Shown here: positions 57,292 through 64,000 of the stretch, piece after piece
How positions within the stretch are numbered: position 1 is the stretch's first letter
Layout of the letters: every line of letters starts with the position of its first letter
Source: Luteimonas galliterrae
GTDB taxonomy: Bacteria; Pseudomonadota; Gammaproteobacteria; Xanthomonadales; Xanthomonadaceae
Assembly: GCF_023374055.1 (NCBI RefSeq)
Contig: NZ_JAMBEP010000001.1
Location: 248,001-312,000 of the forward strand
DNA length: 64,000 nt
Direction of reading: 5' to 3'
Notes under the pieces: model-generated
The model's database searches: none
Seen by the model: the letters and a program-made list of their open reading frames with translations, nothing else
What the model was told of the DNA's origin: nothing
Program-made: the position numbers and the translations under genes

Positions 57292-58845
57292 ATGCCTTCC
57301 TTTGCCCTTGCTTTCCGATTCGCTCCGCTTGCCGCCGCCTTGGCGTTGGTGCTGATTTCTCCGGATGCCGCTGCCGCCTCAAAACGCGAGCAGGCCGTCG
57401 CCGCGCTCAACGCGCGCATGACCGCGGCTGAAAAGCGCTATCGCGATGCGCTGGTGAAGATCGGCAACAACGACCCGGTCGGCGTCGCGGAGAGCAATGC
57501 CGCGCTGGAGGACATGGAAGACGCGGTCGATGCTTGCAGCCAGCAGAAAGGCTGCGAAGTCACCAACATGGTCACGGTCTACAAACGCCTGTTGAAGACT
57601 AGTGCGGATGCGCAGGGGCAGATTCCCGACGAGGCGGACGATCCTTCCGACCTGGATCCGGACCACGCCGGCGACATCGCCTTCAGCAACGACGTGCCCG
57701 AAGCGGCGAAAGCCGCCAGCCTGCTCGACGACAAGCGCCATCGCTTCGACAAGATGGTGCAGTACAACCCGGCGGTGCAGGCCGGCATCCGCCGCTGGCT
57801 GACCGACATGCGCCCCTCATTGATGGACAGCTACGAAAACTACCAATACATGCGCCAGCTGATGTCGCCGTCGTTCGAGCGCGCCGGCCTGCCCGAAGCC
57901 CTGCTGTTCGGCATCATGGCCAAGGAATCCAACGGCAAGGTGCACGTCACCTCGCGCGCGGGAGCGGCCGGGCCGATGCAGTTCATGTACGCCACCGGCC
58001 TGCGCTTCGGCCTGGGCCAGGACGGCACAGGCTTCGATACGCGCTACGACCCGCATGCGGTGGCCGACGCCAGCGCGGCTTACCTCAACGAACGCATGGG
58101 CGAGCTCAACCGCAGCATCGAAATGGCGCTGGCCGCCTACAACGGCGGCGAAGGCCGTGCGCTGCGGATCTATAACGCCAGCGAAGGCCGCGGCTTCTGG
58201 GATGCCGACGTCTACAACCAGTTCCCGGCGGAAACGCGCGACTACGTGCCGATGGTGATCGCCGCGGCATGGCTGTTCCTGCATCCGAAGAAGTACGGCA
58301 TCACCTTTCCGCGCGTCGAATCCAAGTACGCGCCGTTGCGCCTGGCCAAACCGACCTCGATCTACGAACTCACCATCTGCCTGGGCAGCGGCGGCACCCG
58401 CGACGGTTTCATGCGCGCGTTGCGCAATCTCAATCCGCGCTATCAGCCCGACAGCTACCTGCCTGCCGGCGCCAGTCTCAATGCCACCGCGCAGATCGTG
58501 GGCCTGTACAACCGGCATTGTGTGCAGGGCGCGCGCGCAGAGCTGGCCAAGCAGCTGGTCCTGAGCGATCCGAATTCGGCGATCGTGCGCACCGGGCCGG
58601 TGGAAACCTTGCCGCCGTCGGGCGGCATCGCACCCGCGCCGCTGGGCGCCACGCCGTCCGTCGCGGCCGCGTCCAAGCCGAAGAATCCGGGAAAGCACAA
58701 GGTCGCCAAGAACGAGACGCTGGTGTCGATCGCGCAGAGGTACCAGTGCGATACCAAGTCGCTGGCCAAGGCCAATGGCCTGAAGGCGCCGCGCTATGCT
58801 TTGCGCTCCGGGCAGACGCTCAAGCTGCAAGGCTGCCGCGAATGA
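57292..58845 (+). CDS. LysM-containing lytic transglycosylase (MltD-like)
   Basis: A 517-residue secreted murein hydrolase. A signal peptide (cleavage near AAAAS) is followed by a helical region, then the SLT domain: GLPEALLFGIMAKESNGKV with the catalytic Glu, SRAGAAGPMQFMYATG and MALAAYNGGEGRALRIYN. A single LysM domain ends the protein (KVAKNETLVSIAQRYQC, ALRSGQTLKL). It cuts the glycan strands of peptidoglycan. ATG 57292 is chosen over TTG 57274. The next gene starts one base after its stop codon. Confidence 0.9.
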   Translation: MPSFALAFRFAPLAAALALVLISPDAAAASKREQAVAALNARMTAAEKRYRDALVKIGNNDPVGVAESNAALEDMEDAVDACSQQKGCEVTNMVTVYKRLLKTSADAQGQIPDEADDPSDLDPDHAGDIAFSNDVPEAAKAASLLDDKRHRFDKMVQYNPAVQAGIRRWLTDMRPSLMDSYENYQYMRQLMSPSFERAGLPEALLFGIMAKESNGKVHVTSRAGAAGPMQFMYATGLRFGLGQDGTGFDTRYDPHAVADASAAYLNERMGELNRSIEMALAAYNGGEGRALRIYNASEGRGFWDADVYNQFPAETRDYVPMVIAAAWLFLHPKKYGITFPRVESKYAPLRLAKPTSIYELTICLGSGGTRDGFMRALRNLNPRYQPDSYLPAGASLNATAQIVGLYNRHCVQGARAELAKQLVLSDPNSAIVRTGPVETLPPSGGIAPAPLGATPSVAAASKPKNPGKHKVAKNETLVSIAQRYQCDTKSLAKANGLKAPRYALRSGQTLKLQGCRE

Positions 58846-58846
58846 C

Positions 58847-59614
58847 ATGCAAGGCCAAGACGACGAGGGCATCGGCTTGAACGACCTAGAGAAGTACTTC
58901 GCGCAGAACACGGGAAAACTGATCCACAAGTGGCGGCACTACTTCGAGGTCTACGACCGCCATTTCTCGCGCTTCAAGGGCACCGAGGTCAACATCGTCG
59001 AGTTCGGCGTGTCCCACGGCGGTTCGCTGCAGATGTGGAAGGACTATTTCGGGCCCAAGTGCCGGATCTACGGCGTCGACATCAACCCGCATTGCAAGCA
59101 GCTCGAGGAAGAGCGCGTCGAGATCTTCATCGGCGACCAGGAGAACCGCGAATTCCTGAGGTCGCTGGCCGCGCGGCTCCCGAAGATCGACATCCTGATC
59201 GACGACGGCGGCCATACGATGGCGCAGCAGATCAACACGTTCGAAGAACTCTTCCACCGCATCGACGAGCGCGGCGTCTATTTGTGCGAGGACATGCATA
59301 CCTCGTATTGGCCGGAGTTCGGCGGCGGCTACAGGAAAGCGGATACTTTCGTCGAGTACAGCAAGGATTTCATCGACTACATCAACGCCTGGCATTCGAT
59401 GGAGAAGGACCGGCTATCGGTTTCGGAATTCACCCGGCATGCGCATTCGCTGCATTACTACGACAGCATTCTGGTAATCGAGAAACGTCCGATGGCGGCC
59501 CCCGACCACTTGATGACCGGCACCCCGCAGGTGCCCCAATACCATCCGCCGGCGCCGGTCGCACCGAAAACGAAAAAGAGCCTGAAACAGCGGCTGGCGC
59601 GGCTTTTCGGCTAG
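58847..59614 (+). CDS. Class I SAM-dependent methyltransferase-like protein
   Basis: A 255-residue protein with a Rossmann-type methyltransferase core: IVEFGVSHGGSLQMWKDYFG, IYGVDINPHCKQLEEERVEI and IDILIDDGGHTMAQQINTFE. The last block is typical of the CmcI/rhamnosyl O-methyltransferase group of antibiotic or sugar O-methyltransferases. The C-terminus has a Pro-rich tail and a basic end (KKSLKQRLARLFG). It is closely coupled to the lytic transglycosylase gene, so it may act on an envelope glycan, but this is an inference. Confidence 0.75.
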   Translation: MQGQDDEGIGLNDLEKYFAQNTGKLIHKWRHYFEVYDRHFSRFKGTEVNIVEFGVSHGGSLQMWKDYFGPKCRIYGVDINPHCKQLEEERVEIFIGDQENREFLRSLAARLPKIDILIDDGGHTMAQQINTFEELFHRIDERGVYLCEDMHTSYWPEFGGGYRKADTFVEYSKDFIDYINAWHSMEKDRLSVSEFTRHAHSLHYYDSILVIEKRPMAAPDHLMTGTPQVPQYHPPAPVAPKTKKSLKQRLARLFG

Positions 59615-59648
59615 CCGTCGGTGCCTTGGCGAGCGCCGCGATTCGCGC

Positions 59649-60491
59649 CTATGCGCGCGATGCCAGCCTTTCGCCGAGGCGTACCGCCGATTCCGCGGAA
59701 AGCCCGGGCGCCAGAACGGCTGCGCCTGGAGGCAACAGCACGATCACGGTCGAACCGTAGTTGAACCGCGCCATTTCGGCGAAACGTTCAAGCACGATGC
59801 CGCGGCCGCGGTAATCCTTCTTGGCGATCCTGTCGCCATAGCGCGGAATCGCGACGCCGCCCCACACGGTTTCCACGCCGGAAACCAGCAATGCGCCGAC
59901 CATCACCACCGCCATCGGGCCGAAATCGGTGTCGAACAGGCAGGCCAGCCGCTCGTTGCGCGCGAACAGCCGCGGCACATAGCGCACCGCAGCGGGACCG
60001 ACGCTGAAAAGACGCCCCGGGACGTGCACCGTTTCGCGCAGCGTGCCGGTCCAGGGCATGTGCACGCGGTGGTAGTCCTTGGGCGACAGGTAGACGGTGG
60101 CGAACAGGCCGTCGGCGAACGGCTCGGCCGCTTTCGCATCGCCCAACAGTTCGGCGGCGGTGAACGATTGCCCTTTGGCCTGGAAGATGCGGCCGCTTTC
60201 GATCGCGCCGCATTGGCTGATGCGGCCGTCGGCGGGCATCAGCAATGCGTTCGGATCCGGATCGGGAACGCGCGCACCGGATTTCAGCGCGCGGGTGAAG
60301 AACGCATTGAACGTTTCGTAGGAACGCGGATCGGAGTTTGCAGCCTCGGACAAATCCACGCCGAACTTGCGGGTGACGGTATCGATCAGCCAGCGGCTGG
60401 TCGCGCCGTGTTTCGAATAGGCGAGCGATCGCGCCAGCGAGGACACTGCGCGATGCGGCAGGACGTAAGTGAGGGCGGTGATCAAGTCCAT
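59649..60491 (-). CDS. psd: Phosphatidylserine decarboxylase proenzyme
   Basis: A 280-residue proenzyme that makes phosphatidylethanolamine in the inner membrane. Self-cleavage to form the pyruvoyl group occurs at the Gly-Ser of [12 protein letters not shown], near residue 250. Other conserved segments are [37 protein letters not shown] and AMARFNYG-type sequence. ATG 60491 gives a normal length; a longer frame upstream would read into a repeat (RIPAFAGMT), a known misannotation trap. Confidence 0.95.
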   Translation of the reverse strand: MDLITALTYVLPHRAVSSLARSLAYSKHGATSRWLIDTVTRKFGVDLSEAANSDPRSYETFNAFFTRALKSGARVPDPDPNALLMPADGRISQCGAIESGRIFQAKGQSFTAAELLGDAKAAEPFADGLFATVYLSPKDYHRVHMPWTGTLRETVHVPGRLFSVGPAAVRYVPRLFARNERLACLFDTDFGPMAVVMVGALLVSGVETVWGGVAIPRYGDRIAKKDYRGRGIVLERFAEMARFNYGSTVIVLLPPGAAVLAPGLSAESAVRLGERLASRA

Positions 60492-60510
60492 GTCGTTTTT
60501 TTTGCTCTCA

Positions 60511-60610
60511 GCCGTCATCCCCGCGAAGGCGGGGATCCGGCGACTTTGCTTATGGAGATGTGGAGGAACAGCGAAAGTCACTGGATTCCCGCCTTCGCGG
60601 GAATGACGGC
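60511..60610. repeat. Family C inverted repeat, short form
   Basis: GCCGTCATCCCCGCGAAGGC and its inverse GCCTTCGCGGGAATGACGGC flank a unique 40-base middle. The ends match the composite elements at 43489 and 53866, but the middle is different and has no family D hairpin. Confidence 0.85.
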
Positions 60611-60620
60611 TAAAAAGGAT

Positions 60621-61262
60621 TCATTTCTTGGAGGATGCGGTCAACGCCAGCAGATCTTCCGCTATCGCCTTCGGCTGCAGCGGCGGCTGGATCACGCCGG
60701 CCATGCGGCCTTGCGGATCGAGCAGGGCGATCGCCGCCGAATGGTCCACGCTGTACTGGCCCGCAGGCGTGCCTTCCGGCGCCGGCACCTTCATGAACAC
60801 CAGCGACAGCGACTTGGCGAAGGATTCCAGCGCCGGCACGTCCGCGGTGGCCGCCAGCGTGTCGCGATGGAAGGCGTGCGCATAGCCGCCGATCTTCATC
60901 GGCGTATCGCGCTCGGGGTCCACCGAGACGAACAGCACGCGCGGGCGGCGCGCTTCGGGCAGCGGCTCCCAGCGCTTCTGCGCGCTCGCGAGCTCGGCCA
61001 GCGTGGTGGGGCAGACGTCGGGGCAGTGGGTGAAGCCCAGGAAAACCAGGGTCCAGTGGCCTTTCAGCTCGCCCGGGATCAGTTGCGTGCCGTCGGACTG
61101 GCGCAGCGCGAATGCGGGCAGTTCGCGCGGATGGTCGAACAGGCGTGCGGTCTGCAGCGCAGGACCAGGGGCGGCGCTACCGAAAAAGCCGCGCGCGGCC
61201 CACAGGCCGAGGCCGGCGGCGAGCGCGGCGATGAGGACGATCAGCGTGGTGCGATTGAACAT
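60621..61262 (-). CDS. SCO1/SenC family copper chaperone-like protein
   Basis: A 213-residue protein with an N-terminal membrane anchor or signal (LIVLIAALAAGLGLWAARGF) and a thioredoxin-fold domain. The copper-binding CxxxC is in FTHCPDVCPTTL; the later His is in YSVDHSAAIAL. SCO proteins deliver copper to, or act as thiol reductases for, the CuA site of cytochrome oxidase. No oxidase gene is near in the window. Start ATG at 61262, divergent from prmB. Confidence 0.92.
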   Translation of the reverse strand: MFNRTTLIVLIAALAAGLGLWAARGFFGSAAPGPALQTARLFDHPRELPAFALRQSDGTQLIPGELKGHWTLVFLGFTHCPDVCPTTLAELASAQKRWEPLPEARRPRVLFVSVDPERDTPMKIGGYAHAFHRDTLAATADVPALESFAKSLSLVFMKVPAPEGTPAGQYSVDHSAAIALLDPQGRMAGVIQPPLQPKAIAEDLLALTASSKK

Positions 61263-61311
61263 GCGGGCGGGTCGGCAGTCGCGTTCCGGCCATGATACCG
61301 GCCGCGGCCGC

Positions 61312-61317
61312 TATAAT
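61312..61317 (+). promoter_or_regulatory. Candidate -10 element of prmB
   Basis: TATAAT lies 30 bases ahead of the prmB GTG start. A -35 element is not obvious. Confidence 0.45.
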
Positions 61318-61346
61318 TCCTGACCCTCTGCGCCCTGCGGGACCTC

Positions 61347-62294
61347 GTGGCCATCGAACTGCAGACCATCATCGACCTGATCCGCTACGGCGCCAGCCGC
61401 TTCAACGCGTCGGGGCTGACCTACGGCCACAGCTACGACAACGCGCTGGATGAGGCTACGCAGCTGACTTTGCACGCGCTGCACATGCCGCACGACCTGT
61501 CGCCCGTTTACGGCCAGGCGCGGGTGACCGAGGCCGAGAAGGAAGAAGTGCTGGCGCTGTTCCTGCGCCGCATCGAGGAGCGCATTCCGGCCGCCTACCT
61601 GACCGGCGAAGCCTGGTTCGCGGGGCTGTCGTTCAAGTCCGATCCGCGCGCGCTGGTGCCGCGTTCGCCGATCGCCGAACTCATCGAAGCCGGTTTCGAG
61701 CCCTGGCTGGGCGGCCGCGAAGTGCGCCGCGCGCTGGACCTGTGCACCGGCTCGGGCTGCATCGCCATCGCCATGGCGCACTACAATCCCGACTGGCACG
61801 TCGACGGCGTCGACCTGAGCGACGATGCGCTGTCGCTGGCGCGCGAGAACGAAAAGCGGCTGCTGGTGCAGAACCTGCGCCTGCTCAAGTCCGACCTGTT
61901 CTCCGCCCTGCAGGGCGAGCATTACGACCTGATCGTCACCAATCCGCCGTACGTCACCAACGACGAAACCGATGCGCTGCCGAAAGAGTATTCGCACGAA
62001 CCCGACATGGGCCTGCGCGCCGGCGACGACGGCCTGGACCTGGCGTTGAAGATCCTGCGCGATGCGCCGCTGCATCTGACCGACGAAGGCTTGCTGATCT
62101 GCGAAGTGGGCGAGGCCGAGCGCGCGTTGACGAAGCTGTTGCCGGAGCTGCCGCTGGCCTGGGTGGAGTTCAAAGTAGGGCAGATGGGCGTATTCGTGGT
62201 CGAGCGCCACGATCTGGTCACGCACAATGCGCGCATCCGCGAGTTGGCGGATGCGCGAGAGGCGAAGGCCGCTGCGACGGGAACGCTGTTTTGA
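61347..62294 (+). CDS. prmB: Ribosomal protein uL3 glutamine methyltransferase
   Basis: A 315-residue SAM enzyme that methylates a glutamine of ribosomal protein L3. The SAM-binding segment is LDLCTGSGCIAIAMAHYNP and the substrate motif NPPY is in DLIVTNPPYVTNDE. It starts with GTG at 61347. The gene lies upstream of aroC, as in E. coli, separated here by a nested repeat block. Confidence 0.94.
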   Translation: MAIELQTIIDLIRYGASRFNASGLTYGHSYDNALDEATQLTLHALHMPHDLSPVYGQARVTEAEKEEVLALFLRRIEERIPAAYLTGEAWFAGLSFKSDPRALVPRSPIAELIEAGFEPWLGGREVRRALDLCTGSGCIAIAMAHYNPDWHVDGVDLSDDALSLARENEKRLLVQNLRLLKSDLFSALQGEHYDLIVTNPPYVTNDETDALPKEYSHEPDMGLRAGDDGLDLALKILRDAPLHLTDEGLLICEVGEAERALTKLLPELPLAWVEFKVGQMGVFVVERHDLVTHNARIRELADAREAKAAATGTLF

Positions 62295-62317
62295 CCGGCA
62301 CCGCCTCGAATCTCTTG

Positions 62318-62496
62318 CTGTCCCCCCCTTTGAAAAAGGGGGGCAGGGGGCATTTGCTCTCAGCTTTTTGTAGGAGCGGCTTTAGCCGCGAGCTCTTGCT
62401 GTTGGCCAAGATCAAGAGCTCGCGGCTAAAGCCGCTCCTACAAAAGCGGAATCAAGGGCAAATCCCCCCTGCCCCCCTTTTTCAAAGGGGGGAACA
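62318..62496. repeat. Nested repeat: family A pair inside a family E element
   Basis: The outer parts are family E hairpins (CCCCCCTTTGAAAAAGGGGG at the left and CCCCCCTTTTTCAAAGGGGG at the right). Between them, 62366-62445 is a family A inverted pair (GTAGGAGCGGCTTTAGCCGC). The arrangement suggests that one repeat entered another. It fills the gap between prmB and aroC. Confidence 0.87.
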
Positions 62497-62511
62497 GCGA
62501 GGGCAGGCTGC

Positions 62512-63621
62512 GTGAATACCTTCGGCCACCTGTTCCGCGTCACCACGTTCGGCGAATCGCACGGTCCGGCGATCGGCTGCGTGATCGACGGCTGTCCGCC
62601 GGGCATCGCCCTCGGGGCGGAAGAGTTCGCGCACGACCTCGCGCGCCGCGCCACCGGCAGGACCCGGCACACGTCGGCGCGGCACGAAGCCGACGAGCTC
62701 GAAATCCTCAGCGGCGTGTACCAGGGCAAGACGACCGGCACGCCGATCGCACTGCTGATCCGCAACACGGATGCGCGCAGCAAGGATTACGCCAGGATCG
62801 CCGAGCAGTTCCGGCCCGGCCACGCCGATTACGCCTATTGGCAGAAATACGGCACCCGCGATCCGCGCGGCGGCGGCCGCTCGTCCGCGCGCGAGACCAC
62901 GATGCGCGTGGCCGCGGCTGTCATCGCCAAGAAATGGCTGGCGGAAAAATACGGCGTGCAGGTGCGCGGGCACCTGGCGCAGATCGGCGATGTGGTGCCT
63001 GCTTCGTTCGATTGGAACGCGGTGGAGGCCAACCCGTTCTTCTGGCCCGACGCATCGCAGGTCGCCGAACTCGAAAACTATATGGACGCGCTGCGCAAAT
63101 CCGGCGATTCGGTCGGCGCGCGAGTGACGGTGGTCGCCGACAACGTGCCGCCGGGCTGGGGCGAGCCGATCTACGGCAAGCTCGACGGCGAACTGGCCGC
63201 GGCGATGATGTCGATCAACGCGGTCAAGGGCGTCGAGATCGGCGATGGTTTCGCGTCGGTCACGCAGAAGGGCAGCGAGCACCGCGACGAAGCCACGCGC
63301 GAAGGCTTCCTGTCCAACCATGCCGGCGGCATCCTCGGCGGCATCAGTTCCGGCCAGCCGGTGGTGGTGTCGGTGGCGTTCAAGCCGACGTCCAGCCTGC
63401 GCTTGCCGGCCCGGGGCCTGGATGTGCGCGGCGAAGAAGTCGAGATCGTCACCACCGGCCGCCACGACCCCTGCGTCGGCATCCGCGCCACGCCGATCTG
63501 CGAGGCGATGCTGGCGCTGGTGCTGATGGACCAGGCGCTGCGCCATCGCGCGCAATGCGGGGACGTCGGCGACGTGACGCCGCGGATTCCCGGCGAAGCC
63601 CGAACGAAAGCGTCCAAATGA
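62512..63621 (+). CDS. aroC: Chorismate synthase
   Basis: A 369-residue FMN-dependent enzyme for the last common step of aromatic amino acid synthesis. Conserved: [51 protein letters not shown] and [15 protein letters not shown]. It starts with GTG at 62512, with GAGGGC upstream. The last four bases overlap the next gene's start (ATGA). Confidence 0.97.
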   Translation: MNTFGHLFRVTTFGESHGPAIGCVIDGCPPGIALGAEEFAHDLARRATGRTRHTSARHEADELEILSGVYQGKTTGTPIALLIRNTDARSKDYARIAEQFRPGHADYAYWQKYGTRDPRGGGRSSARETTMRVAAAVIAKKWLAEKYGVQVRGHLAQIGDVVPASFDWNAVEANPFFWPDASQVAELENYMDALRKSGDSVGARVTVVADNVPPGWGEPIYGKLDGELAAAMMSINAVKGVEIGDGFASVTQKGSEHRDEATREGFLSNHAGGILGGISSGQPVVVSVAFKPTSSLRLPARGLDVRGEEVEIVTTGRHDPCVGIRATPICEAMLALVLMDQALRHRAQCGDVGDVTPRIPGEARTKASK

Positions 63622-64000
63622 CGGCTGCGCGACCCCGTGTATGGGTTTCGCAGCCGCTGTTCGACGACATCGTCGCGCGGCTGGAAACCCATTTCGACGT
63701 CGACGCGACCCGCGAGGTCGCCGATCACGCGCCCGAGCGCATCGCCGAGGCGTTGCGCGAGGCCGACGGCGCGCTGGTGACGCTGAACGATCCGGTCGGC
63801 GCGGCGCAGGTGGCGGCGGCTTCGCGCTTGCGCGCGATCGCCAACGTCGGCGTCGGCTACAACAACCTGGAGGTCGCCGCGCTGCAGGCGCAGGGCATCG
63901 TCGTCACCAACACGCCCGATGTGTTGACCGAAACCACCGCCGATTTCGGTTTCGCGCTGATGATGGCCGCCGCGCGCCGCATCACCGAGGCCGAGCGCTG
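63618..64000 (+). CDS. D-isomer 2-hydroxyacid dehydrogenase, N-terminal part (cut by window end)
   Basis: The open frame begins at an ATG overlapping the aroC stop codon and runs to the window end, 127 codons. The sequence [38 protein letters not shown] and [20 protein letters not shown] is the start of a D-2-hydroxyacid dehydrogenase (glyoxylate or hydroxypyruvate reductase group). The NAD-binding domain lies beyond the window, so the substrate cannot be told. It is translationally coupled to aroC. Confidence 0.9.
   Translation, partial: MTAARPRVWVSQPLFDDIVARLETHFDVDATREVADHAPERIAEALREADGALVTLNDPVGAAQVAAASRLRAIANVGVGYNNLEVAALQAQGIVVTNTPDVLTETTADFGFALMMAAARRITEAER

Noticed and set aside
60492-60581. 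An N-terminal extension of psd reading RIPAFAGMT
   Set aside because: This peptide is the translation of a family C repeat; the conserved psd start is downstream.

Overview
The window is a piece of a high-GC gammaproteobacterial chromosome, most likely a Xanthomonadaceae/Lysobacteraceae member (Lysobacter-like). The reasons are the gene order lexA-recA-recX-alaS-csrA, a LexA operator of the Xanthomonas type (TTAG-N6-TACTA), an integron gene cassette whose protein ends in the attC-encoded tail FKPNPLRGSA, and many short dispersed inverted repeats of the GGAGCGGCTTYAGCCGCGAGC type. Assignments are by inspection of translated frames and motifs; no database search was run.

Layout. 1-630: edge of an integron cassette array, with a truncated HNH-type gene, a full attC site, a lipoprotein cassette and a degenerate outer core site, but no integrase in view. 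689-9560: hslR, a DHA2 efflux pump, katG (with a candidate OxyR box), a DUF937 protein, a membrane protein and mutS. 9779-13096: an orphan TonB-dependent receptor and pncC. 13157-19314: the SOS/translation block lexA, recA, recX, alaS, csrA, tRNA-Ser and tRNA-Arg. 19446-25621: two alpha/beta hydrolases, thiD, a DUF1275 protein, phoH, bcp and an ACT-domain regulator, all on the minus strand. 25786-28255: dapA, two related BamC-like lipoproteins, fdxA and tRNA-Glu. 28390-34263: pcnB-folK-panB-panC-panD-pgi. 34386-42928: queG facing nnrE-tsaE-amidase-mutL (the classic enterobacterial order), then a DUF1684 lipoprotein and a GumN/TraB protein. 43049-48172: an RnfB-like ferredoxin, metG, a DUF2147 protein, apbC and dcd. 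48312-57075: small secreted proteins, a HIT protein, dienelactone hydrolase, rimO, a cytochrome b plus molybdopterin oxidoreductase pair, an iron permease-like protein, greB, an NlpE-like lipoprotein and a HerA-like ATPase. 57292-64000: an LysM lytic transglycosylase, a methyltransferase-like protein, psd, SCO, prmB, aroC and a 2-hydroxyacid dehydrogenase cut by the window end.

Most genes are housekeeping: DNA repair (mutS, mutL, recA, recX, lexA), pantothenate synthesis, tRNA modification and charging (queG, tsaE, alaS, metG), protein modification (rimO, prmB), peroxide defence (katG, bcp) and envelope maintenance. MutL carries an endonuclease motif, which fits a MutH-independent mismatch repair system. 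The accessory content is concentrated in the integron edge and in the intergenic spaces, where at least six families of short inverted repeats recur, nest inside one another and in places supply coding sequence or stop codons. No complete new defence or biosynthetic system is visible. The points most worth following are the integron edge, the two-gene BamC-like arrangement, the repeat copy inside metG, the composite MITE-like elements and the cytochrome b/Tat-lipoprotein redox pair.
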